Positions 24,022 to 32,708 of a stretch of 36,652 nt of DNA are shown here, one piece after another (within the stretch, counting starts at the first letter, position 1; each line of letters opens with the position of its first letter). The DNA is from Desulfobaccales bacterium. Its GTDB lineage: Bacteria > Desulfobacterota > Desulfobaccia > Desulfobaccales > 0-14-0-80-60-11. Both the position numbers and the translations under genes were made by a program. The DNA lies in assembly GCA_030694005.1 (NCBI GenBank), contig JAUXZG010000258.1:1-36652 (forward strand). Reading direction: 5' to 3'. The notes under the pieces were generated by a model. That model ran no database searches. It saw only the letters and a program-made list of their open reading frames with translations, and had not been told where the DNA came from.

Positions 24022-24030
24022 GTTATACCA
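24022..24030 (-). promoter_or_regulatory. Possible extended -10 promoter of cooS inside the inverted-repeat end
   Basis: On the minus strand the end of the adjacent element reads TGGTATAAC, an extended -10 (TG-n-TATAAC). Transcription would begin near 24015, with the ribosome site right behind it. No clear -35 is seen. Confidence 0.35.
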
Positions 24031-24154
24031 AGTTGCGCTCAAAGAGGTAAGTTTCGGCAAAATATGCGTAGGGGCGCAATTCATTGCGCCCAGAAGGGCG
24101 TGATAAATCACGCCCCTACATTAAAATTACCTGATTGATGGCAACTTGGTATTA
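24023..24154. mobile_element. Miniature inverted-repeat element 1, 132 bp
   Basis: Terminal inverted repeats of 28 bases (24023-24050 and 24127-24154) match at 23 positions, core ATACCAAGTTGC. The direct repeat AGGTTA at 24020-24025 and 24154-24159 may be a target duplication. The centre holds two perfect 9-bp hairpins, GGGCGCAAT/ATTGCGCCC (24072-24091) and GGGCGTGAT/ATCACGCCC (24096-24115), with GTAGGGGCG/CGCCCCTAC also pairing across both. Confidence 0.82.
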
Positions 24155-24172
24155 GGTTAAGTAAACTTTTTA

Positions 24173-24372
24173 CTAGTATCGTGTCCCGCAATTACCTTTC
24201 ATTAAATTTTGCCCCCTAAACTCCCCCTCCCCTGGTGGGAGGGGGTTGGGGGGAGGGGGAAAAAATAATGAAATCAAAAGATATCTTCACCCCCACCCTA
24301 ACCCTCCCCCATCAAGGGGGAGGGGGAAAGTTTCTTGGTAAATGGCAAGATAATCGTGGGACATGACACTAG
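24173..24372. mobile_element. Miniature inverted-repeat element 2, 200 bp
   Basis: Terminal inverted repeats (24173-24197 against 24348-24372, both beginning CTAG) match at 20 of 25 positions, and all five differences are transitions. The interior carries two short GC-rich hairpins, CCCCCTCCC/GGGAGGGGG near 24224-24246 and CCCTCCCCC/GGGGGAGGG near 24302-24323, resembling the 3'-end hairpin family. No coding potential is seen. Confidence 0.78.
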
Positions 24373-24419
24373 GCCTATATGTATAAATTAGTATCTATAC
24401 ATAATGATGTCAAGATATA

Positions 24420-25274
24420 TTATGGGGAAGAATAAAGGGGGCGAACCACGCGAAAGCCGATGAAGCCATCGGCGTAATGGGGCGGGACGGATTGGCGGGC
24501 TGCCGCGCGCAAATCCCGGGCTCGAGATAGCCAGGAACCCCCTTTGAGCAGGCGTAAAACCCCAGGTTTAAAAGGCCCCCCGGTGCCCAGGGGGGTATAG
24601 CGGTCCAGACACCATTCGGCCACATTGCCGGCCATATCGTCAAGGCCGAAGCCGTTGGCCGGAAAGCTCTCCACCGGCGCCGTGAGGCGAAAGCCGGTGG
24701 CGCCGGGATTGCTGGTCTGGTAATTGGCGCGATAAACGCCTCCGGCATCAGGGGCCTCGGCGCCCCAGGGGAAAGGCTGGCCGGTAAGCCCGCCCCGGGC
24801 CGCGGCCTCCCACTCGGCTTCGGTAGGCAGCCGGTGGGGGACCCCGGTCACCTGGGTGAGCCATTGGGTGAAGGCCACGGCGTCATGCCAGCTTACCCCT
24901 AACACCGGCTGGGAGGGATTGTTTAAGTTCTTGTCCTCCCAGTACAGCGGCGCCGGGTGCTCGGTGGCCTTGAGAAAGCGGCCGTACTGGGCGTTGGTGG
25001 TCTCGGTGACGGCGATATAAAAGGACGCCAGGGTTACCCGGTGGGGCAGGGCTTCATCGGCATAGCGGCCGGGCTCAGCCGCCGGACTCCCCAGAAGATA
25101 GGTGCCGCCGGGGATCAGGCGGAAGCGGAGGCCCTGGGACTCCACCACCTCCTGGGCCTGGGCGGGGTTACAGATGGGCAGCAACAGCCAGCAAAATAAA
25201 AAGAACCAGGTTTTGGGGTTTCGGTTGGCGCTTTTCAGTTCCCGAGACCTGGGCAGCTTTTCGAGATATTTCAT
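24420..25274 (-). CDS. Secreted formylglycine-generating-enzyme-fold (SUMF1) protein, lacking the catalytic cysteines
   Basis: This 284-residue protein has an N-terminal signal peptide (hydrophobic WFFLFCWLLLPICNPAQAQ) and one FGE-sulfatase domain. Family landmarks are HRVTLASFYIAVTETTNAQYGRF, PVLGVSWHDAVAFTQWL, RLPTEAEWEAAARGG, FPWG, DDMAGNVAEW and the terminal LKGGSWLSRARDLRAAAR followed by GFRVV. In true sulfatase-activating enzymes the GGS motif is followed by two redox cysteines; here those positions are Ser/Arg/Leu, so formylglycine formation is unlikely. Non-catalytic members act as binding modules. No sulfatase is near. No ribosome site is obvious before the ATG. It lies in an accessory pocket between repeats and the RES gene. 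Confidence 0.82.
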   Translation of the reverse strand: MKYLEKLPRSRELKSANRNPKTWFFLFCWLLLPICNPAQAQEVVESQGLRFRLIPGGTYLLGSPAAEPGRYADEALPHRVTLASFYIAVTETTNAQYGRFLKATEHPAPLYWEDKNLNNPSQPVLGVSWHDAVAFTQWLTQVTGVPHRLPTEAEWEAAARGGLTGQPFPWGAEAPDAGGVYRANYQTSNPGATGFRLTAPVESFPANGFGLDDMAGNVAEWCLDRYTPLGTGGPFKPGVLRLLKGGSWLSRARDLRAAARQSVPPHYADGFIGFRVVRPLYSSP

Positions 25275-25350
25275 ATCCAGTTATTCTATGCCAGGGTCAT
25301 CGACCGGGCGGCCAAATTGGTTTTCCTTTTGCTCCTCTTGACTTTTTCCG

Positions 25351-25475
25351 TATATAATCTGTTGACGTATAATTTAGGAGTTCAAGGTTATGGCCCACAG
25401 CAAATGTTAGGGGTTTATCAGCGTTATGGCATCCCTTTAAAACCACAGTATGTCATTTTCTGTTACAATGGCAGT
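25351..25475 (+). pseudogene. Fossil fragment of an SGNH/GDSL hydrolase gene
   Basis: The plus strand reads NLGVQGYGPQQMLGVYQRYGIPLKPQYVIF, closely resembling the segment of SGNH hydrolases that normally reads NLGVPGYGPQQ followed by a YGLPLKP-type stretch. No start region, catalytic GDS motif or C-terminal Asp-His is found on either side. The fragment runs antisense into the last dozen codons of the RES gene. It looks like the remnant of a gene cut by arrival of the RES segment. The assignment rests on pattern memory only. Confidence 0.5.
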
Positions 25476-26261
25476 CTTTTTACCATGGCAGCGGTCCTGG
25501 AGAAGGGGCATTTCAACGAAATAAGCATTGGCAACTTCTTTGAAATTAAAATTGATTTCCTTCAATTTATAGAGAAAACAATTTATAATATTTGCTGCGT
25601 CAATGTCAAAGATGGCAATGTTGAAACCTTCGCCAAGAGCGCTATGATATGCAATACCATCGAATCCTTCTGACCTAAAAAGCTCAGCCAAAATTTGGGT
25701 AGGAACATAATCAGCGGTACTATCGCTCATACTTACAGGCCTCGAAAAAGCACGATCAATATCGCACCAAACGGCTTTCTCCCGTTGTTCTGCATCTGGC
25801 TCCTCGAAATAAAATAGATGCTGATCTTCAGTGCCAGTACATTGAATAATTTTTAAATCACGCATGATTTTAAACTGACCAACGGAGACCAATGCTCCAA
25901 TCCAGGGGCGCACCTCAGCAAGGGCAGTATCTCGCTGTGTTGCCAAGTATAAATAAGGAATCCCTTTTGGGTTGGCTCTTCCTTCTTTGGCTTCTCCTTT
26001 CAAAGGTTTCATCCTTTCAGAACGGTAGGGGGCAGGAATGTCATCAATGTAAATATCGTCCTGGTAATAAGGCTGAGTGTCATTACCAAGTTGAGCCCTC
26101 CATAAGTTTTTTCCAGCCGAAATTGTTATATCGCGCCCTTTACTCGTTGAAAGCACAGTTTGAAGAAATTCCTCCACTTCTTTCGGCCACACATACCGGT
26201 TCTTTTGGATTGTTGTCCGCCAAAAATCCCAGAAACTAAGCCACGATTTGAATTCGCTCAT
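25437..26261 (-). CDS. RES-domain protein (NAD-degrading toxin fold), orphan
   Basis: This 274-residue protein belongs to the RES superfamily, whose studied members are toxins that degrade NAD+ by phosphorolysis or hydrolysis. The conserved Arg lies in LWRAQLG, the Glu in GIPYLYLATQRDTALAEVRP and the Ser in PTQILAELFRSEGFDGIAYHSALGEGFNIAIF. An N-terminal extension of about 50 residues precedes the domain. The ATG at 26261 follows AAGGAGG; a TTG seven codons earlier would overlap that site. No Xre-type antitoxin gene is next to it on either side. The gene is visibly poorer in G+C than its neighbours (27 of 60 bases in 25681-25740), which suggests transfer. Its C-terminus overlaps the fossil hydrolase on the other strand. 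Confidence 0.85.
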   Translation of the reverse strand: MSEFKSWLSFWDFWRTTIQKNRYVWPKEVEEFLQTVLSTSKGRDITISAGKNLWRAQLGNDTQPYYQDDIYIDDIPAPYRSERMKPLKGEAKEGRANPKGIPYLYLATQRDTALAEVRPWIGALVSVGQFKIMRDLKIIQCTGTEDQHLFYFEEPDAEQREKAVWCDIDRAFSRPVSMSDSTADYVPTQILAELFRSEGFDGIAYHSALGEGFNIAIFDIDAANIINCFLYKLKEINFNFKEVANAYFVEMPLLQDRCHGKKTAIVTENDILWF

Positions 26262-26507
26262 AGAATTATTTTCCTCCTTCAATGGAGTGCGCGATGGGCA
26301 CCGAACTTATTAACTGAAGACTATGCTGCTGCATTTGCTACGTCCGCTCCCAATTGCTACTTGGGGCCTATTTTAGGGTAAGCATGGTGGCACAAAAATC
26401 TATTCCCCCAGATTTCATGTTATCTTGCCATTATCAAAACTATGCAATTAGTCCTTAATATGTATTTATAACCGAAAACTAAAAACTGGAAACCGAAAAC
26501 CGACTTC

Positions 26508-29500
26508 TCACAGCTCCACCACTTTCCGGATGGCGGTGAAATACAGGGCCACCCGGATGGCCTCCGGGGCCAGGCCCTTGGCCCGGGCCGCCATTTCCCG
26601 GTAAGCCTCAAGTTGGGGGCGGTATTTCTCGGTCTCCTGGGCGATAAAGTCTTCCCAGCTTTCGCCCTCTGGGGGGCGGGAGGTTTTGTAGTCCAGGAGC
26701 CACCAATGCTCACCGTCGAAGGCCAGGCGGTCGAGCTTGCCCCGGCGGACGACCCCTCGTGCGGGCTGGTCTTCGATAAGCCACTCGCTCAAGGCCACCG
26801 GCAGGTTGGGAGCCAGCAGGCGGGCCAGCAAGGGGTCCTGGAGGCAGGCCTCCACTTCCGCTAAAATTTCCGGGGCGAGCCTGTGGGCCGCGGCGGGGGC
26901 CAGCCCCCCTTGCCGCAGGGCCGCGGCCACCGACGCCGGGGCGGGCAGCTCCTGCTCCTGGGACAGGGTGTCAAGCAGGGCATGGATCACCTCGCCCCGC
27001 AGCCGGGGCGTTTCGGCGGCCTCAGCGGTGCCGGTGAAGTAACCGGCCTCCGGGGCCTCTGTCGCCAGTTGCGACGGGAACTGAAGCCGGTAAGGCTCGG
27101 CCTCCGGTTGAAACTCCCAGGGCTCTGGGAGTTCACGGGGTTGGCTCTCTTCAGCCCTGGTGGCCGGGACCTCGGCGTCCGTAAAGAGCCCCGCCCCAAG
27201 TTCCGGCTCGGGCCAGGTCTGGGAACTGCCGGGGGCTAACGGGGCCGGCGCGTAATGTTGCCACAGCCAGCCCAAGGGGCTCTCCGCCGGCGGCGCTTCT
27301 TCCCACTGCTTATTCTGCTTGATCACGCCGGAGAGCACCAGACGCTGCCGGGCCCGGGTGACGGCCACATAAAATACCCGCCGGGCTTCGGCCAGAATCC
27401 GCTGATCCTTCAGATTCCGCAACAATAAATAAAGCGAACTCTGCTTTTCCTCTAAATAGGGCCGGGCCAGGGCCAGGGCGTGCTGTTTGCCGGGAACCTC
27501 CTCCAACAAAAAAGGCGGGGTCCGGTCTTCATTCTTAAGAGGCTGCCAATCCAGATAGGGGACAAAGACCACGTCGAACTCCAGGCCCTTGGCGCCGTGC
27601 ACCGTCAAGACCTCCACCGGCGACTCCAAGGCCCGGGGGTCCGGCGGCTGAAAGGCGTCTTTAAGCATAAAATCGGCCTTTAGGAAGGTGGCTTCGGGCA
27701 GGGCGGCTTCCGCCTCCGCCAGGAGGTCAAGATAAGCTCGGGCATTGGCCACCCCAAGGGGGCCTTCGGCGGCCGCGAGGCCTGACCAGGAGCCGGTGTC
27801 AGCGAGCCAGCGGCCCAGGATGTCCGTTAAGGGCCGACGGCCCACCTGCTCTCGGGCCGCAAGCAGAGCCGCTATTATAGGGGCCAGGTCGGCAGGACAA
27901 CGGTGCTCTTCGGCAAAATGGCGCAATTTCTCGGGCCACCCCTCGCCCGGGGTCTGGGCCACCCGGGCCAGGGTGCCCAGCGACTGGGTCGCCCAGGGCC
28001 CCCTTAAGACTGCGGCCCAGGCCACTTCATCGGCGGGGCGGACCAAGGCCCGGACCAGGTTGTGAAGGTGGGCCGCCACCCGGCTGTCCGTCAGCTTCAA
28101 CCCCTCTCTCACCTTAACCGGCAGGCCGGCGTCATTCAAAGCCTTGAGATAAACCGGCAGATGGGTGCGGGCGAACAGCAGGATACCGATGGTCTCTTTC
28201 TCCTGCCGGTGGGCCAGCGCCTGGGCCACCTGCCCAGCCAGCCAGCGGGCCTCGGCTTGTCGGGCCGCCTGGTCACCATCTCCGGTAAACAGCGCCAGAT
28301 AAGGGATTTCCCCGGCCGGCGCCCCGGGGCGGGGGTCCGCGACGTGGAACCCCACCCCTTCCGGCGTGGCGGCGGCCATGACCGTTTCCCCAAAGACTTT
28401 ATTGGCCCAGGCGATCAAGGTTAAGCTGGCCCGAAAATTGGTGGTCAGCAGGAGGCCTTTAAGGGGAAAGGACCGGGCCGGAGAGCAGGGCAGGCCCTGG
28501 CGCGCTTCCTGAAACAGGCGCACTTTGGCCTGGCGCCACCCATAAATGGACTGTTTAGGATCTCCCACGACCATCAGGGTGCGCTCCCCCCATGCCTCCC
28601 AGCCCTCCAGCAACCGGCAGAGCAGGGTCATCTGGTTGGCGCTGGTGTCCTGGAATTCATCCACCAGAAGATGCTTCAGGCGCCAGTCCAGGCGCAGCAA
28701 CAGGTCGCTGGGGTCTTCCTCCTTAAGAAGCCGCAGGGCCGCCAGCTCCAGGGCAATAAAGTCCAAGGCCCCCCGGTGGGCGCAAAGCTCCTCATAAACG
28801 GCCAGGGTTTCCCCCAGCAGAATCACCAGGTCCTGCAAAGCCGCCACTTCCTCGGGCCGGGCGGCGGTGAGGTTCAGTTGACGGCAGAACTTAAGCCCGC
28901 GCCCCACGGTTTGAGGGAGATTTTGAATCAATGCAGGCCATCTGGTTTGCTTAAAATCCGGAGGAAAACCGTAACTGGGGGTGAGACTTTTCCGCAGCTC
29001 CCCCTGCTTGGTGAGCAGGGCCTGGGCAATATTCTGCCAGCGGGACAGGTCTGCCGGGGTGTCCCCGGGAAGTTGGGGGGGGAGAGTCGCCGCCAGGGGC
29101 GCGCCTTGCTCCTGGAGTTCCTGCCAGAATTGCGGCCAGTTTCTCCCCAATTGAGTGGCGGCAAACTCCAGGGCCAGACCTTCAAGGGCGGATTTGAGCA
29201 GCATCTGAAAGTGTTCTACCAAAAGAGCCTCATAGGCCTTGGGCTTTTGGGAAACCTGCGCCAGGGCCAGGAATTCCTCCAGGCTGTCCCGCCGTGACAG
29301 GAGAGAGCGCAATTCCCCGGCCAGGCGGGGCCAGTCATTGTTGAGCCGCACCAGGCGCCTTACCAAGGCCAGGCGCACCGGGTCCTGAGACGGCCGGGCC
29401 GCCAGCCGCCGCCGCAGCTCTTCCAAGGCTTCCTGCTTAAGCCATAGGGAGTCGCGCTCCTCTAAAAGCTGAAAATCCAAAGGCACCCCGGCCTCATGGG

Positions 29501-29900
29501 GCGCGGCTTTGAGGAGTTGGGCGCAGAAGGAGTGGAAGGTCATGACGGGCAGCCGCTCCGGGGCCAAAATCTCCTGAAGGGCTAATCCCTTGCGGTCAAA
29601 GTGCAGGATGACTTGATCGGCCAGGTCCTGCAAGCGGCGCTCCCAAGGCTGGGCCTCCGGCCCCGGGCCCGTCTTGCGCCAGAAAAGCTGCATCACCCGG
29701 GAGCGCAGCTCCCCGGCGGCCTTGCGGGTAAAGGTTAGGGCCAGGAGTTCCTCCGGGGCCTCCACCCGGGCCAACAGGGTCAGGAAGCGGGCCAACAGCA
29801 CCGAGGTTTTGCCGGAGCCCGCCGGGGCCTCCAGATGGAAGCTCTCGCCGGCGCTCAAGGCCCGGTCCCGAATCTCCTGGTCCGCCGGTAGGTTCGTCAC
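26508..29900 (-). CDS. addA: AddA/RecB-like helicase-nuclease of double-strand break repair
   Basis: This UvrD-type helicase with a C-terminal nuclease has about 1130 residues. Helicase motifs in order are HLEAPAGSGKTSVL (Walker A), LALTFTRKAAGELR, LLVDEFQDTS (Walker B), VVGDPKQSIYGWRQA, LLTTNFRAS, VEVLTVHGAKGLEFDVVFVP and FYVAVTRARQRL. The nuclease motif near the end is KLDRLAFDGEHWWLLDYKTS with YRPQLEAYREM. It processes broken ends for RecA loading with the AddB-like product of the gene upstream. I prefer the GTG at 29900, which has GGTGGA seven bases before it; an in-frame ATG at 29936 and a GTG at 29981 lack ribosome sites. The ATG at 29936 would give 1142 residues. Confidence 0.92.
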   Translation of the reverse strand: MTNLPADQEIRDRALSAGESFHLEAPAGSGKTSVLLARFLTLLARVEAPEELLALTFTRKAAGELRSRVMQLFWRKTGPGPEAQPWERRLQDLADQVILHFDRKGLALQEILAPERLPVMTFHSFCAQLLKAAPHEAGVPLDFQLLEERDSLWLKQEALEELRRRLAARPSQDPVRLALVRRLVRLNNDWPRLAGELRSLLSRRDSLEEFLALAQVSQKPKAYEALLVEHFQMLLKSALEGLALEFAATQLGRNWPQFWQELQEQGAPLAATLPPQLPGDTPADLSRWQNIAQALLTKQGELRKSLTPSYGFPPDFKQTRWPALIQNLPQTVGRGLKFCRQLNLTAARPEEVAALQDLVILLGETLAVYEELCAHRGALDFIALELAALRLLKEEDPSDLLLRLDWRLKHLLVDEFQDTSANQMTLLCRLLEGWEAWGERTLMVVGDPKQSIYGWRQAKVRLFQEARQGLPCSPARSFPLKGLLLTTNFRASLTLIAWANKVFGETVMAAATPEGVGFHVADPRPGAPAGEIPYLALFTGDGDQAARQAEARWLAGQVAQALAHRQEKETIGILLFARTHLPVYLKALNDAGLPVKVREGLKLTDSRVAAHLHNLVRALVRPADEVAWAAVLRGPWATQSLGTLARVAQTPGEGWPEKLRHFAEEHRCPADLAPIIAALLAAREQVGRRPLTDILGRWLADTGSWSGLAAAEGPLGVANARAYLDLLAEAEAALPEATFLKADFMLKDAFQPPDPRALESPVEVLTVHGAKGLEFDVVFVPYLDWQPLKNEDRTPPFLLEEVPGKQHALALARPYLEEKQSSLYLLLRNLKDQRILAEARRVFYVAVTRARQRLVLSGVIKQNKQWEEAPPAESPLGWLWQHYAPAPLAPGSSQTWPEPELGAGLFTDAEVPATRAEESQPRELPEPWEFQPEAEPYRLQFPSQLATEAPEAGYFTGTAEAAETPRLRGEVIHALLDTLSQEQELPAPASVAAALRQGGLAPAAAHRLAPEILAEVEACLQDPLLARLLAPNLPVALSEWLIEDQPARGVVRRGKLDRLAFDGEHWWLLDYKTSRPPEGESWEDFIAQETEKYRPQLEAYREMAARAKGLAPEAIRVALYFTAIRKVVEL

Positions 29901-29982
29901 TCTTTTTCCACCGCTCCCCTTTGGGTAATAACTCATTAGTGGCTGCCAATGCACATATGATAGATGGTGGGCCGTGCCCACC

Positions 29983-32697
29983 CTACATGTCTTCTTCCTC
30001 TTCCCCTTCCTCCAGGGCGGGCTCTCTGACGAAGCTGCACACCAGGGGGTAGGGGCAAAACTTACAGGCGCCTTGTTGCCGACCTTCTGGGGGCGGGGTG
30101 GGGTTGGGGGTAAAATCTCCGGCCGCGAGAAGCCGGCCCAAAGCCTTAAGCCGCCCTTCCCAGGCCTCTACCACCGCCTGCCATTGGTCTGCTTGGGAGC
30201 CGAAATCCTCGTATCTCAGGTGCTTCTGCCGGGAGGACTTGAGGCCGATGAAGCCGGCCTTGATTTGGCCTGGGTCTTCAGGCACCTTAACCCGCCCCTG
30301 TTTGACCGCCAACAGATAGCCGGGCAGCTGATTTTCCTCCCCCTGGGCGAACACCTGCTTGGCGGCGGGAATTTTGCCGGTCTTGTAATCCCAGATGACC
30401 AGTTCCTTGGTTTTTAGGTGGTAGTCAAGGCGGTCGAGGCGCCCTTTAAGAGAAAAAGGCCAGCCCGGCCCCTTTAAGTCCTGAAACCGCGCCTCAATCC
30501 CCTGCCAGCGCCAGCCCTGCTCAAAGCGCTCCCTCTCCTTGTCCAGCCATTCCCACAGCAGGCCCGGGGCGGCCTCATCTTCTGCCAGCCAGCGTTCCCC
30601 CTCCGCCTGCCAGTGGGGGTCGGCGAGCAGCGGGGCCAGGAGCTGACGGGTGGCCGCTTTTAGCAATTCCCGCGCTTTACCATGATCCCAACCCTCATCG
30701 CGGTCGAGAATTTTTTTAAATTCGACGGCGAATCGGGCCAGGACCTTGTGAATCAGTTCCCCCCGCTGGCTGGGGTCCAGCCCGGCTTCGATCTCCGGCA
30801 GTTCTTTAATTTCCAGCAGAATTTCCAACAGGAAACGGCAAGGGCAGGACAGGGCGGTTTGCGCCTGGGTGATATAAAGTTCCGGCGGCAAAGACAATGA
30901 AATGGGGGCGGCCGCCTCAGCCACGGGGCCGCCGCCGGCCGCCACGGTTAGGGCTGCCTGCACCGCCGGGGCCATAAGCCAGGCCCGATGCGGCCGGCTC
31001 AAGGGGGCCATCTCGTCGGTGAGCCACTCCCCTTCATATATGGAAGTGGCCACGGTCTCTTCCTGATCCTTAAGGCGGGGCCGGGTCAGGACAATCTCCC
31101 GAGCCGTACCCAAAAAGGTCTCATAAAGCTGACGGGCAAAGTGGTGCTGGCTCTGGTATGTCCCCCCCAGGACCCGACCCTTTTCCTGGGCCGTAAGCAG
31201 CGGCAAATGCCGGGGCGGCGGGGGAAAGACGCCGGAGTTCATCCCCAGGCACCAGACCCGGGAGAAGTCCAGGCCCCGCATCTCCAGCAAGCCCAGGACC
31301 TGGAGGCCGGCTTCCTGCACCCCAGGGCCGGCCACGAGCCTTTGGGAAGCCCCGTGGGTCAGCCACTCCAAAAATTCCCTAAGGCTGAGAGCTTCAGAGG
31401 CCAGGGCCGCCTCCAGTTCCTGGGTCAGGGAGGTTACGCGGTCCCAGGCCGCCTGTTCTACTTCCTCCAGGTCTGCCGAAAACCCCAGCTTCTCCCAGAC
31501 CGCGTTCAGCCTGGCGGCCCACTGGCGTCCGGTGGCCGGGGTTCCCCGCAAGGTCCCCCAAACCTGGTCCAGCAGTTTCAACATCTCGGCGTCGCTTTGA
31601 GTCGAGCCGGGGTCCTGGGCCACGGCCTGGCGGAAGCCTTTCCATCCTTGGTCCAGCCGCCGGTCCCGGAAAAGGCGGTCCCAGGCGGTCCCTTGAACCT
31701 GATGGGGCTTAAGGCTGCCGTAATAAGGGGAAAGCAAAAGAGAAATTAGGTCTTCCCGGCGTTCCCCCAGAGAACTGAATTTCAGGGGCAGCAAGGCCGC
31801 GGCAAAAAGGGGCATGTCCGCTAACCGGGGGCCTTTGGCAAAATTATAGGCCCACCCTTCGGCAGTTTGGGAGGGCCCCAGCAGTTCCGTCAGGACCCGG
31901 GGCAACTGGGTAGTGTAAGTGTCCAGAGCCAGGGAGGTGATGGCCAGCCGATGCCAGGGGAAGCCATCCCGGCAGGCGGATTCCACCGCCTGGGCGGCCA
32001 CCCACTCCAGCTCCTGGCGGCCGTCAGGCAGAACTACGGCCTTTTGGACCGCCTGCGGGTCTCCCTTTACCTGCAGGCGAACCAGGCGCGTCCGCTGGGC
32101 CACGGCCTTGAGCCAGGCCTCTTCCGCCGGGGCCGGGGTCTGAAAACCCGCCAGCCAGATTTGTTTAGGAAGAGCGATTTTCCCGGTTTCCAGAGCAGTT
32201 AAAAGAAAAGTGGGCACTTCCCCTTCGCTAATCAGCCTCTCCTGGCGGAGCAATTCCAGGAAATTTTGGGTTACCTGGCGCCGCCAGGCCGTCAGGGGCG
32301 AATCAGCCGGGGTGGGACCGGTGGTGGGCAGCAAGTGACGGCAAAGCAGATGGTAAGTTTCATCTAAAGCCTGGGCCCAGGCCAGGTCGGAAACCGGGCC
32401 GGCGAGAGCCGGGGCGGCCTGCAAAGCCTGGCGCCAGATGGCCAGGCGCATCAGGGGCGGGGCTAAACTCACGGGGGGCCAAAGGGCCCGGAAGAGGTCA
32501 GCCCACCAGCCCTCCAGGGTTTTCAGGGGCAAAGGCTCCCAGGCGGCCCGGCCGGCCTCCAGTTTGGTGAGCCGCTGCCGGTGCCAGACCTGGTGGGCCA
32601 GCCGCTGGTGGGAGACCACGACCAGAGTCCCGGGGCCGGCCTCATGGAGGAGAAAATCTTGTAAAACCGCGCTGGAAGAAAATATGTGAGTGGGCAT
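29983..32697 (-). CDS. addB: AddB-like nuclease subunit (PD-(D/E)XK, Fe-S staple)
   Basis: This partner of AddA has about 904 residues. The N-terminal half is an inactive helicase-like region. The C-terminal nuclease domain has GRLDRLDYHLKTKELVIWDYKTG with QLPGYLLAV, and the cysteines of an iron-sulfur staple: one in LSCPCRF before the nuclease and three in CKFCPYPLVC after it. The protein ends in an acidic tail. I start it at the ATG at 32697; the open frame continues upstream to 32781 but only through the GC-rich hairpin repeat. No clear ribosome site is seen at this ATG. addA follows directly, and ftsH lies upstream beyond hairpin copy G. Confidence 0.87.
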   Translation of the reverse strand: MPTHIFSSSAVLQDFLLHEAGPGTLVVVSHQRLAHQVWHRQRLTKLEAGRAAWEPLPLKTLEGWWADLFRALWPPVSLAPPLMRLAIWRQALQAAPALAGPVSDLAWAQALDETYHLLCRHLLPTTGPTPADSPLTAWRRQVTQNFLELLRQERLISEGEVPTFLLTALETGKIALPKQIWLAGFQTPAPAEEAWLKAVAQRTRLVRLQVKGDPQAVQKAVVLPDGRQELEWVAAQAVESACRDGFPWHRLAITSLALDTYTTQLPRVLTELLGPSQTAEGWAYNFAKGPRLADMPLFAAALLPLKFSSLGERREDLISLLLSPYYGSLKPHQVQGTAWDRLFRDRRLDQGWKGFRQAVAQDPGSTQSDAEMLKLLDQVWGTLRGTPATGRQWAARLNAVWEKLGFSADLEEVEQAAWDRVTSLTQELEAALASEALSLREFLEWLTHGASQRLVAGPGVQEAGLQVLGLLEMRGLDFSRVWCLGMNSGVFPPPPRHLPLLTAQEKGRVLGGTYQSQHHFARQLYETFLGTAREIVLTRPRLKDQEETVATSIYEGEWLTDEMAPLSRPHRAWLMAPAVQAALTVAAGGGPVAEAAAPISLSLPPELYITQAQTALSCPCRFLLEILLEIKELPEIEAGLDPSQRGELIHKVLARFAVEFKKILDRDEGWDHGKARELLKAATRQLLAPLLADPHWQAEGERWLAEDEAAPGLLWEWLDKERERFEQGWRWQGIEARFQDLKGPGWPFSLKGRLDRLDYHLKTKELVIWDYKTGKIPAAKQVFAQGEENQLPGYLLAVKQGRVKVPEDPGQIKAGFIGLKSSRQKHLRYEDFGSQADQWQAVVEAWEGRLKALGRLLAAGDFTPNPTPPPEGRQQGACKFCPYPLVCSFVREPALEEGEEEEDM

Positions 32698-32708
32698 AGC
32701 TGATGGTA

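Noticed and set aside
26283-26381. Possible second gene fragment on the plus strand beside the RES gene
   Set aside because: About 30 codons read through without a stop, but I could not match them to SGNH hydrolases, antitoxins or transposases. The rest of this 246-base gap before addA is AT-rich with short A-rich direct repeats (26470-26505).
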